From: Phoronis australis
Taxonomy: Eukaryota; Phoronida; Phoronidae
Assembly: GCA_002633005.1 (NCBI GenBank)
Contig: NMRA01000526.1
Coordinates: 45,678-107,677, forward strand
Length of the DNA: 62,000 nucleotides
Direction: 5' to 3'
The stretch's first letter is position 1. Every line of letters begins with the position of its first letter. The position numbers and the translations under genes were made by a program. Below the pieces are notes generated by a model, which saw only the letters and a program-made list of their open reading frames with translations, was not told the DNA's origin and did no database searches. Shown one piece after another: positions 1 through 12,100 of this stretch.

Positions 1-137
1 AGGGGGGCAAACCCCCCCTCCCGACCTCCCCCCATTCGGTGCTATGCGCATCTACAATCGTGGTTCAGTTTGCGCAAATGTTTACAGCCGGACAAAATGT
101 TGGGCCCCCCCCTTGTGATATCCTAGATCCGGCACTG
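1..137. mobile_element. MITE end, CAGTGGCGGATCTAGG family
   Basis: Ends TCCTAGATCCGGCACTG at 121-137, the inverse of the CAGTGGCGGATCTAGG terminus seen at 58850 and 19586. The other end lies outside the window. The C-rich stretches and the block near 90-110 resemble the other copies. Confidence 0.55.
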
Positions 138-1189
138 TTGCTTCTAAGTTTCCTGTCTTCTCATGTGAAATCCGTGTACAACCTTCATGTTGAGAAAGGT
201 CACAACTTGCAGGGTCACACGATGATGGGATTAAATGCCACTCTTTTCCATTTGTGATAAGCCTATTTAGCTTTATCTCAAATTTAAGGGGTCCCTATAT
301 AGTAGCTTGTGAGACAGCCGGGGCCGCGTGAGTGGCAGTGCTGTAGTGGGGCGTAGGCGCGCGTAAGCGCAGCCAACCACCTTTTGCCATTTAACGTAGC
401 ACCTACGCACCGTAAATTACCTTCAATGCTCAAGGTGATGCGGTATGCTTTTGGCGCCTACTTACCTCTAACTTTACCACAACAGCACTGCCGTGAGTGG
501 GCCGAGCAGTTGCCCTTTTGCCCCACCGTCTATACATGTAAATCTAATACTGCCAAGAATTTAGGGGAGGAAGATGACATTCCAAATTCATCGAGAAAAT
601 AAAATTCGTGCACAGCACAACATTAGGCCTATCAAGACATTCGACCCAAAAAAATAGTGAAGAATTCAATAGGACCCCGCAGTGAGAGTGTTGACGAACG
701 TGAGGATCCCCCGTTGAAAATTACACAAAAGGAATATTTTCGATGATTTTACAAAATAATAATACCCCTTTTCCATACTATCACAAGAACAGTTTCGTTT
801 GATTAGCGTTTAACTGACTAGACCGCGTTGTTTGTACACTCGCACGTACAACTCTACGAAGTCACGGGAGCACCATTTTTGTCACTGTGTACCGGTACAT
901 GTCTAACGGGCCGGGATAGGCCTACTCAAAGAACTGTACACGAACTCGCAATCATAAAAAGCGATTTCAGTGTAATTTTTCTGGAGTTCAAATTTAACTG
1001 GTGAACCGCCGCAGTAGGTACCTCTGAAATGAACAAAAATGCACATCAACACAAATAAATTCGGAAAATGTCTTGGGGGGAACCAGAAACCGTGAGTAGC
1101 CCCGTCTTTCTTTTCCCCAATTGCCCGTCAAAAAATCTGCGAGCGCCTTCGGAAATAGCTTGTAAATAACATTTCGTTTTGATTGAAAC
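138..1189. other. No gene seen
   Basis: About 1 kb with only short open frames that have no recognisable content and lie on both strands. No RNA gene or clear repeat was found. Confidence 0.5.
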
Positions 1190-2560
1190 AAATTCGTTGG
1201 TTTCTGATTTACATTTTGTATGTATCTACGAAAATCGACAGATTCATAGACGATCTTTGACAATTAGAAGCTAATCTTGTAAGAAATGATGATGCTTTCA
1301 GTGAATTTATATCTGTAACGTTAAGTTGGGAAAATTGTTATAATCCTATCCCCAAATAGCAAAGTACGCTTAGACGATTTTGCCTGTCTAAAATAACTCA
1401 CAAAGATAGTTGTGAAATTCAGATAGTTGTACTGGGTGTCCCAAAAACATACTCACAATTTAAATGACAACAAATGCATTGTTTTTGACTTCGGTACAAA
1501 AGCTGTCGTTTTATGTCACAAACCAGGAGATCAAAAAGGAATCGAGTCATTGAATCAAAGTAAACGCATTGCCCATGGAATCGATTGCCTCTATTTTCTT
1601 GTTTGTGTGAAATAGTAAAACTTTTTGTTATGGAAGCTAAGTCACTTTTTGGCGGGTCGCAGGGTGATGGAATATATTCTTGCCACTCTTTTCATATTCA
1701 GGGTTCCCGCCATTCGGCAGACAGGATCTTACCTAGGGGCGGCCCTGCATGGGTAATTGCCCCTTTGCAAATCCGGCACCAGTGAAAAAGACAATATTCC
1801 AATATCATCGAAAAATACACATTCCTGTATCAAGACATTCGGCCCAAATAATTAAAAATTGTCGAAAAATTCATTATCATGGACCGCCATCGAAAGGCTG
1901 GAAGTTTACAGAATTAGTGACGGTCACTGTTTGGAAATTGTGCGACAGTGATATTTCCAATCATGGTTTTGTGAACCAAAACGTGTCGATACGTATTCCC
2001 ATATCATTCATAAGAACAATTCTTTTGAAAATAGTTTTGGGAGTTGTAGGAAAAATGTCGGGGTAAGACTTTTTGATGACGGTGAACACTGTACACTTGT
2101 CTAACTCACTGGGGGTATTCTTCGAAGAAATGGGATTGTATGTCGTACAGACAATCGTAATTTTACAAAGTTTTCAGCGATTTTAAAAGTGCAAGTTTAA
2201 CTCATTAACCCTAATAGCTACCTCTGGGTTGAATCAAAATATTTGTGGACATTTATTGGGGGGACCGCCCGGCAATCCCCCCCCCCTCGTTGATAAACAA
2301 CGAAGTTGTTGGTTTCTGATTTACATTTTTATGTATCTATGAGAATCGACTGATTGATAGATGATTTTTTGACCGAGAAGCAAATATTGAAAGAAATGGC
2401 AATGCTTCAGTGAACTTAGTTACGGGCTGACATTGGGAAAATCTAATCTATCATCCAATCCCAAAACAGTATAGTACACTAAACGATTTTTGTTTATCCT
2501 GTCTCAATGCTGTCGATGAATGCTGGACAGTTCTACAAGGTGTCCCAAAAATGTTCGCAC
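1190..2560. repeat. Diverged direct repeat pair
   Basis: The block 1190-1470 recurs at 2305-2590: GTTGGTTTCTGATTTACATT, then a GTATCTA run, an AAGAAATG run, and GGTGTCCCAAAAA. The copies are clearly diverged. It looks like an old tandem duplication of a repeat containing the element below. Confidence 0.6.
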
Positions 2561-2906
2561 AATTCAACTGACAAGAAATGGAATTGTTTATTTTCTTAAG
2601 AACAAGACTAGTAGTTATTGACAAACCGTAGATCAGATTAAACGCATTGCTCATTAAAATTTACAGATTAATTGTCTTTGCACTTCCTTGATGTTTTTAG
2701 TTTCCACTAGTGTTGCGTAATGATTTTCCGTTCTCCAAAACGGGTCGTTTGTTTGCCATTCCCGTACATGCAAAACACCTGATGGCTCAGATGTACAAAA
2801 AAGTTCAAAATAACGTGTAACCAAGGGGTAGGCCCGGCGCAGTGATCCAACTGAATTTAAACTCCCGGCGCCGTTGAAGTATGTACATTCTTGGGGCACC
2901 CACTGT
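2537..2906. mobile_element. Mariner-like MITE fragment
   Basis: The left end GGTGTCCCAAAAATGT and the inverted right end GGTGCCCCAAGAATGT match at 14 of 16 bases. GGTGTCCCAAAA termini are typical of mariner elements (family knowledge). No transposase is visible. A related end is at 1434. Confidence 0.45.
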
Positions 2907-3480
2907 ATCATTTTCCCCTACCATCGGAAACTGGACTACCCGTGTCCATTCAACAACTCAAGAGATTTTGAAACAGCCCCAAAGGCAATACACCAGGGAC
3001 CTCGACAATCGGGATTTCACCCTTTCTAAATATACTTTCAAAGAATGACCCTAATATGCCTACATTTTTTCCAAACTGGATCATAATGAAATGACTCTCT
3101 GACTTTAGGGCCAGCGCAGACGGATAGGTATACGAGCTGAATTACAACCGAGATGATCCAGAGGCTATGGTAGCAAAGCTCATTGAATTCGTACTTTCGC
3201 ACTGTCGGGTCTCAGCCTTAGATACGTAGTTTAGAAGCAGCACCCAGCTGCTGGTAGGTGCCTCGACAGTGGCATAGTGTAAATTTAGAGGCGAACGCAT
3301 AGGCACAGCATTTTGACTTAGTGCACATTTTTAGCGCTCGTGATATCCTGGAACGTTTAATTGGCGCTACACTAAACGATGGATGATCTTTGTAATGAGA
3401 TAACTAAATATAACAACGCATATTTCTCCTGCGATGAAGATGAATTAAAATTTACATCCTCTTTCTAGTTTAACAATTTT
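2907..3480. other. No gene seen
   Basis: Intergenic; no open frame, RNA or repeat that I can name. Confidence 0.4.
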
Positions 3481-3494
3481 TGTACGGCCTACGA

Positions 3495-4155
3495 AACTGT
3501 GAAGTCATGCATAGGCCCACTTAAGTGTGAGAGACGACGTGGTCTACTAGTGCCGATTCTGGGAAATATACAAATAGCGACTACTTTAATAGTTTTTAAC
3601 ACCAATTACTCATTCCATGAGAAATAAACTTACAGCATTCGTGTAAAACGCCGATACTTCAGAGTACATTTAGGCGATAAAATGGTCCACAAATTGCCAG
3701 CGTTTGTCAAAACTTAAAAGGGGACTGTAGTCAAAATAATGTTGCAGTTAATCGGTTCTAACATACAAATAAAACTCACATTTGCCTGACTTGCGTGCCA
3801 AACTAAAGCCAATTCGAATTCATGGTCAAAACACTGAATTCTGAAAGCGATCGCTGATTGGCTGATGTGTCAGTGACGTGAACGGCGGGGTATCGGCTGT
3901 TTTACACATTCATTGCTTATGTCATATTTGAAGNCTGTGAAGTCATGCATAGGCCCACTTAAGTGTGAGAGACGACGTGGTCTACTAGTGCCGATTCTGG
4001 GAAATATACAAATTGCGACTACTTTAATAGTTTTTAACACCAATTACTCATTCCATGAGAAATAAAACAGCATTCGTGTAAAACGCCGATACTTCAGAGT
4101 ACATTTAGGCGATAAAATGGTCTACAAATTGCCAGCGTTTGTCAAAACTTAAATT
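3495..4155. repeat. Local repeat around a lone N, probable contig-join artefact
   Basis: 3495-3720 recurs almost unchanged at 3935-4155, and the second copy starts directly after the single N at 3934. A 28-base direct repeat follows at 4139-4195 (TTTGTCAAAACTTAAATTCC twice). Confidence 0.7.
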
Positions 4156-4199
4156 CCTTCAGTTCGTTTGTCAAAACTTAAATTCCTTCAGTTACACCA

Positions 4200-6060
4200 T
4201 GTGCGTACATGCCTTAGTTTCAAAACCGACCACATTTAATATGCAGTTTTTAAATATTTTTAAGAACACACGTGCACAGGAATAATTTTCTTGCAGATCA
4301 CAACTCGGTTTGCCAACTTTGTCAACATTTCCAAGTTTGACAGTGAGCGCTACTGCATGGCCGACGTGTGAAGAAAACTCACGGTCAAGAGTTTAGATCA
4401 GGGTAGAGTTCAGTAAGGCTAGGATCTTGCTAAAATCTAGCCAATTACGTGTTCTCATTTACAATACACGGCAATACCTTACGAGGTCCTTGCAATACTT
4501 AAGTGTATCCCAGGGCCCAGTTAAATGAAAGTTATACGCTGTATAGAAACTATGATGTCGCATTAACACGTGTCACGTTATTTTTTTTAACTATCTACCT
4601 GACGTCATGCAACAATCAAATTTATCCAGCGGATAATTTTGAAGCTTTATGCAACCCAGCCCGGGTGAATAAGAGAAAGACGGAGCACCGAGTCTACGTC
4701 CCACTACACCCATAACTTACGGTACGTATAGGTACTACATTAATTTTAAAATTAAAAAGGGTGACGACCGACCGACCACTGCCGATGGAAATAAATTGCT
4801 ACTCCCTGGATATTCATGATCCTGCATGATGGAGGAGCCGCCCCCACAAATGTAATCTTTTTCTATAATTTCATCTTTATTGCGACCTCATCGACTTACG
4901 CCATTTTCTAATAGTATAACTAAATATCGAGCCATGAATTCAATGAAAATAAATAGGGACTTTGGTGTTTTCAAAAGTTCACAAATACCCAGTAGATTTA
5001 GGGAACTTAGTAGTCTCTATTTGGGAATGTTTCATGCAACCGGACTATGGACTCTTGGCAGTTTGGAGGCATGCCATTATTTCCAAGTCCGAATTTTCCT
5101 GTGGGAGAAACCCAAAATACGTCACCAATCTCACCACACACCTGTATGCTCTGCTACCTAAATTTTCCTCGAATATGCCCCGGCGCCCCGCCTCCTACGA
5201 CTGCGGGGGCAGCATCCGCATTTGGGATAAGAACAGCAGAGACAAACCTTGTAGCAAAAAGGGTTCTAACCCAAGCTCACTCCTTGAGCAGAACGCAAGT
5301 GTATAGACACTTTAATCCACCCCGACAAACAATAAACTAAAATTAAAGTACTTTTGTACTTTGATAACTGTTAATGAAACAACAACTGAGTAAAATGTAA
5401 GACTATTTTTTATTTTTGCCAGTCACATTCTTTTTTAACAACAGTCTTTTCTTTGTAATATTTTTTTTGTATTTTTTCTATTGGATGGCTTTTATTTTTA
5501 TAGTCCTTGTCATTATTCCAGCCATGTTTTACATATATTTTTTATTTTCCTGATCGCGAAGACGAGGCGACTTCTCCTCCCCAGTCCTGGTGCTTCATCT
5601 GAAAAATACTAAGTCAACAGCTGGCCACAAGCACATGACATTAAGCAATGGACTAAGATTTATCCCGGAGACATTTCAGTTTGGCTTTATTCACTGATGG
5701 ACACTGCAGGACAAAACCATGAAAACATCAATATTGACTGTATTTTTTGGTTTCGCCAACATGGGTGAAAGTGTGCAAACGCATGTTTAGAGAGGAGCAA
5801 AATACTATTACGCAATACCATCAACTCAATTTATCTTCACTTGACACTGCCCACAGTATAAAATTCAAATACAAACCAAAGTTAATATAATACACATATA
5901 AAAACGTTTTACTTGTTTTGCATACACAAATTGGTTTCAGCAAATTAGTTGTATTGTGTTGTTTGGAGGTGGTAGATCTGAGAAGTGGGTAATTGCAGTC
6001 ATAACTTGTTTTCGAACTAAAAGTGGTGTTTTGGTGTGGTATACCAAATATGGTAATTAT
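4200..6060. other. Intergenic and PABPN1 3' UTR side
   Basis: No protein-coding gene recognised; the overlapping frames at 4880-5340 look like chance. The PABPN1 3' UTR should extend below 6068, with minus-strand AATAAA candidates at 5691-5686 and in the T-rich stretch 5490-5550. Confidence 0.4.
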
Positions 6061-6067
6061 GGAGTCT

Positions 6068-6101
6068 TTAGTAAGGTGAGAACCACGCGGATCTTCTAGG
6101 T
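6068..6101 (-). CDS. PABPN1: PABPN1 exon 7 (C-terminal [10 protein letters not shown] and stop)
   Basis: The acceptor TTTTTATCTGTTGCAG| ends at 6102. One base completes Arg, then ten codons give [10 protein letters not shown] and TAA. Vertebrate PABPN1 ends ATSWYSPY, so the homology picks this acceptor over others in the intron. The 3' UTR lies below 6068; a minus-strand AATAAA is at 5691-5686. Confidence 0.88.
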
Positions 6102-9100
6102 CTGCAACAGATAAAAACGAATAAGCAATTTACACCGACCTAAGTAAACATCGAGCTCTGAAAAACACATTGGTTTGCTAAGTTTAAATTAACTAACCAT
6201 TTACAAGTAAAGCACAAAGCCAATTTAAATTGTTCAAGGACATATTACCAGGCTAACACATAGAGGCAGTCTATCAGATTCACTACTTAGTCATGGTTCA
6301 AAAATAAGGATGACTGAGTCTTTTTCTAGGAAAGTAAAGTTTATATTCATCTCACATATCTCAAGTGATAATCAGTCCCAGTTTTGCCACTTTCCCTTCT
6401 ACAAACAAATTTCGATGCATAGTACAACCAATAACAAAGGTAACAAACCTGTATCCCCTGCCGCGGCCTCGAGGTGTGTAGCCACTGTAACCCCGGTAAC
6501 CTCGATAACTGCCACGACCCCTATAGCCCCGACCCCTTCCACGGTCTGACGTGCTGATACCAGGACGATTGGTCCGCTTCCCTGACACCTAGGTGAATAG
6601 ATAAGTATCTCTTGTGCATTAGCAATATGAAACAGTAGCATTTGACAATACTGATGTGATTTCAAGGTTTTGACCAAATGCCACATTTTCTCAAAGTATT
6701 GTAGATTTCAGTTGGCAGACATAACGAGCCTCAACAGTAAAAGGACACAGCTCAACAAAGCTAAACCTACATCAGAGCAGCAAGAACGATCCAAGGAACA
6801 GTGCTAGGTGGGTCATTCGGGGTCAACAAACCAGTCTACAGTCAGACAATGCTAGCTGGGTCATTCGGGGTCAACTTGTACAGGCATAACCAAAACAAAA
6901 GAGAGCCGGCCAGCTGCGTGTGCTTGCATTGGCAATGCAACGGAGACCAAATGAACAGAAAATCTCAAATACCGTATTCGCCGTAATAAGCGCCCATGCT
7001 CCTATAAGCGCCCCCCACGCGTTTTCAGACTTTGCTGAAATAAGCGCCCAGTCCATGAACGCGTACATGCAAACAATGACGTACCTTCAGTCCTAAAACT
7101 CGGCTACAGTAACGTCTTCAATTTATCAAAAAAATTTTGCACGGGTCCTCTAGACCACCAGCGGCACTGCTACGTTTGTATGTAACCGTGACTATACACT
7201 TCAAAGTAACACAGCGCTTCAAAAAGAACGCAACAGCGTTGCTAATTTCGCGACGACCGTGTACCACTATGGTCTGACCTTTCAGTAGACACATCGACTG
7301 TCTCAAGAATAAAAATAACTCGGTGTTGAACGCACGTGGCCAGAAAGCGCGCGCTACATACAAGAACCTGTCATCAAAGACATTAGTCGGGAACTATCCA
7401 TTCATGAAACGGGTAGCATAGCATCGGTAAGAAATGAATATTGGCCCTAATTTCCGACAATTTCTAATACTATAAAACACGTTTGCGTTATTTTTTAGAT
7501 GGATTGTTTGATTAACCATAATTGGTGTTTTTAAGCCGAATATCCGATAAAATGACAACTGACAGTGAATGCTTACACACACTTACAACGAAAAATAAGA
7601 TAGTTACGTACGCATCCAGCTACACGGCGACTAATATGGGCCTTACCGAAACAAATGTCGAACGTTTTTAGCACGAGACCGGCAAGTGCTGAATGAAACA
7701 CGCTCTGGTGTAGGCCTACTGCTTGTGCAAATTTCTTTAGACGCAATGCACATCTAGCTCGTTAGATTGCGTGGCTCTGGCCAAAAGACGGTCTCTGCTT
7801 TGGCAAATGAACAAACGTCATGTGACAACAACATGTGTGTTCGTCCAGACATTTTTCTCGCCGTGTTGCCGATCATACATGTATTATAGATGGCACGATG
7901 TTGCGCAGATTTGTACTTAAAACTGCCGTAAATCCAGACTCCACGGGAACTTAAAAAAAAGTCTTAGGGACGCTACTTAGAAAACTTAATGAGGATTTCA
8001 GGTAATTTGCTTGAGTCGAAACTGTTTTTATTCAAGCATTGAAGTCGCCATATCGAAGACGGCGATTTTGAGGCAGTCAGTCGGCAAGTTTTCGCCCAGG
8101 GATTTCAGCACAACTTTCTGTAAAATGATCGTAATTTAGCAGCAAAGTTTGATAGCAATGCACCACGGTTTTGTTGGAAGTCTTTCATAGCTTACAGATA
8201 CGTCACAGAACGTAAATTTGATGAATCTTAGCTTCCGATTTCACCCGTTTCATAGACCGGGTTTCAACCGCCTTGGGTTATAATAAGCGCCCCCCTGAAC
8301 CGAACTTTTCTAAGCGCCCTGGGCGGTTGTTACGGCGAATACGGTAATTCAAAAAGTAGGCGTCATAGCGAAAAATGGAATTATCTTCTGAAAGCCCATT
8401 GACAACTCTATCTTACTTGAACGTTTCGCAACATTCCATAACTTTTTGGAAAAATTGAATTTTGCCGTTTTTTTGAAATTCAAAGTCAAATAACTCGAAA
8501 ACTGTAAGTCTGAGAAATACGCTCTCGCAGACTGTTTGAAAGAGCATACTTCAAGGAATCCACATGCAAAAATTCACGTCATTTGCTCTTCCCGTTAAAA
8601 ACGCGACAGCAAAACGATGGAAAACGTGTGAACATGCGCCACAGCAGCCATCTTGAAAGTGACTTCTGGTTAAACAAAATTTTATAAAAGCTTATTAATA
8701 GCAACAAACACGTGACCAGTTTGAAACTGATTGGTTTGCAAATGCGCTCTCTAGAGGAGAAAATGTTTTTGGCCAGATATCGGGGTGCGCATGCGCCACT
8801 TCCAATATTTCCACCATCTTTGACCGGAAGTCAACGATTTTCGGCACTGTTGCAGCACATGTGTTCTATAATAATCGTACCACGTTTCAGCCCTGTACGT
8901 CGAAAAATGCAGCCTCTACGAGCATTTGACTTTGAAATCGGATACAAAATGGCCGCCACGTCAGCCATTTTGAATCCGATGATGACCAAAAACAATAGGC
9001 TTCCAGGACTTTCCGATCTACACGTTGTGTGCCAATTTCGTGAGAATCGGACGAAAATTGCGACCTGCAGAGTGCGAACAAAAAAAAACTTGACGACAGA

Positions 9101-12100
9101 GCAACATACTTGTCGGAATTCGAAGAATTCCGCCAAGTAAAAACATTTCCTCAGCAAGTCTTAAGATGACTAAAAAGTACCTTTATTTGCCTGCCTCTAA
9201 ACAATGACTCACTCAAGGCCTCGGCTGTTTTGACGGAATCCTTGTCTGCGAACTCTATATATGCAAATCTGGAACGAACAAACACAAGGTCAAACGTCAA
9301 TCAATGGAAACAGTATAGTAGTTGTTCAGAGAGAAAGACATTCAGTTGTTTTACTTTTGACACAATAAGTAACAGAAATTCCAACCTACTTCCTTTACAG
9401 TTACTCTGAATGACACGTGTCTGTTAGTATCTGAAAAGCACAATCCAGTAACTGCTTAAGGTTATGCAAGACCCTCAAAAATGTCCAAATTTGGTTAAGT
9501 TTGGAGTAACATCCTATCTCAGAATTGGCCACTTGCAATGGTATGAAATTTCAGAAGCTGCTTTACGCAGTGTTCTCAGTCAGGAATTGTTAAAATGTTC
9601 CACTATCAAAAACATAACTTTTATTATTTTCATGAAAGTTGCATGAAAAAATCAACAAATTTTGAGATTTCAACTTTAATATGTTTATCAAATGAAATTT
9701 GGTCATGATTTAGAAAACGTTGTTTTGCTATTAATGTAGCTTTCATGTTCGTAAAATTTTACTAAAAATACATGGTTGCGTGAGCTAATGGCAATTAGTA
9801 AAAAAAAAAGAAATCAAATTCTGTAAGCTTTCTACTTCAAAACCCCACAATTTTTGGAGTTAAAATCTACAGTTTTAAGATACTTGGCTAAACACAGACA
9901 CTTGTGTCCTACATTACCATTAACTTTCACAGCCAGTCCCTTCTTTGGGGACTGAAAAACAGGAATGGCCGTCAGGGACAGCCCTGCCTCAACATCTTAC
10001 TTTATGCAGAGGACTGTGATAAATCAAGTGAATGACAGTTAACAAACCCTTTGGGATGGCCTGAGAACTTATCACACTGTATGGTGACCCTATTAATTGA
10101 GCCGCAGCCATGAAAGTGGGCCTCTAGCTCCTCAGCAGTCGAACCATAGTCCACCTACAACACGAAACTGTTGTTACCACACACTGGAATGATGCTAAAG
10201 CTGCTGATGCAATTTCAAATGCAACACAAGCGGAATAACATGATCACCATAGTTCCCAACACATCTAAACAAGAGCAACGCAGAGCGTTGAAATGCGCCC
10301 ACAATTGCACCGCATACGGTATCCTTCTAGGGTTGTTTATTGGTACCACAAAGTGGCCAGTAGAGGGCATATATGTAGTATGTTGTACTTAGCAAAATGG
10401 AAAGGCATGGTCATTGTCTCCTCAATAGGCTAGGGGCAAAATGTGAGTAATCTTCATAATACAAGCACATCCTATACACCAGTTGCTTAAAGCACCACAG
10501 AAACATAGAATAAAAACAAATTTACCAACATACGAGATTAGCACAGCATTAGAATGCCAGAAACAAATTTCTACTTGGAACTTTTCCTTCATAGTCACGA
10601 AGTAACACAAAGTATACACCTGAAGACCTATGAAAATACAGAGGTCAATGTAAAATACTATAAATTGCCACTAGAGGCAAATACTAAAATTGCCACTAGA
10701 GGCATACCGGTAGTCAGAATCATCCTAAAGTCGTCATCGTCCGTTGTCAACATCACATCAATACACTTGCTAAATTTAGTAAAGATCCTGCAAACGGTTT
10801 GGGAGATACAACCATGGGCGCAAAAAAAAACAAAACTGCCACTAGGAGGTGCCACAGTAGTCCAAATCGTCTGAAAATCATTGTCAGCTGTCTTCCTTAT
10901 AGTAAGCACATACACGGCAATTTTCACAATCATCCTTTGAGCGGTTTGATTGATAGAGGGGTGGACGCAAAAATACAGACTCGAAAACAGTAAAAATGGC
11001 CACTAGGTGGCGCAAACTATGTCGAATCTATCTGAAAACGGGAGGATAGCGTCATCTCACTATTAGGTGCCTACATACCAAATTTCATGAAAATCCGTTC
11101 AGGACTTTTGAAGATACAAAGGTAAGCGTAAAAAACTAAAATTGCCACTAGGGGGCACACCAGTAGTAGGATCCGTCCAAAAGTCGTCATCTTCCGTTGT
11201 TAACATCATATAAATATACTTACACAATTTCGTAAAGATCCTGCGAAAGGTTTAGGAGATATAGCCATAGGCGCAAAAAAAACCAAAACAGCCACTAGGA
11301 GGCGCCACAGTAGTCGAAATCGTCGGAAAATCATCGTCAACCGTCCTCTACATAGTAAGCATATACATGCCAATTTTCACAATCATCCTTTGAGCGGTTT
11401 GGTTGATAGAGGGGTGGACGCACGAAAACAGACTCGAAAACACTAAAAATGGCCACTAGGTGGCGCAAACTATGTCAAATCCATCTGAAAACGGGAGGAT
11501 AGTGTCATCTCACTAAAAGGTGCCTACATACCAAATTTCATGAAAATCCGTTAAGGACTTGTGAAGATACAAAGGTAAGCGTAAAAAAATTAAAATTGCC
11601 ACTAGGGGGCACACCGGTAGTCGGATCCGTCCGAAAGTTCGCACATGCCGTCCCATTCATAAATGGAACATATGTGCCAAATTTCATGAATGTATGTCAA
11701 AGGGTTTTGGAGATAGAGCAGCGGACGCCGGACGCCAGACGCCGGACGCCGCCCGGACGGACGGAGATGACGGCATAATGCGTCCACATATAAATATGTG
11801 GGCGCATAAAAATTATAAATGTATAATGAATAAATAAATGTGTGAAAATACCAGACGACCAACTCTTGCCAAGCTTACAGGTCAGTGAAGAAAGTCCCAA
11901 GTGTTCCATAGAAATTTAACACACAAAACCGCAGGCAAGTGAAATTTTATTTTGTTTAATTTCTCAACAAAAATAATGATTTAAAAAATGTCTTAAAACA
12001 TTTGGTTGTGTTTCTTGTTATTTACAGCAAGTTAATTAACAACAGACCATAACTTTGGTGATTACTTTTGTGTGAAGTAAGAGAGGAATTACCAAAAGTT

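Noticed and set aside
5595-5598. Earlier model for the last PABPN1 exon at 5598 (stop directly after the junction)
   Set aside because: The acceptor at 6102 yields [10 protein letters not shown], matching the conserved family C-terminus, with the same phase.
6310-6686. T/P/V-rich and other frames overlapping 6.3-6.7 kb
   Set aside because: Shadows of the RG-rich exon 6 in other frames.
7118-7363. 81-residue frame in PABPN1 intron 5
   Set aside because: Lies within the non-coding MITE 6972-8344; the related copy does not keep the frame.
10660-11700. CRISPR-like array from regularly spaced GCCACTAGGNGGC motifs
   Set aside because: The spacers are themselves repeated, the unit is 150/450 bases, and the context is a eukaryotic transposon.
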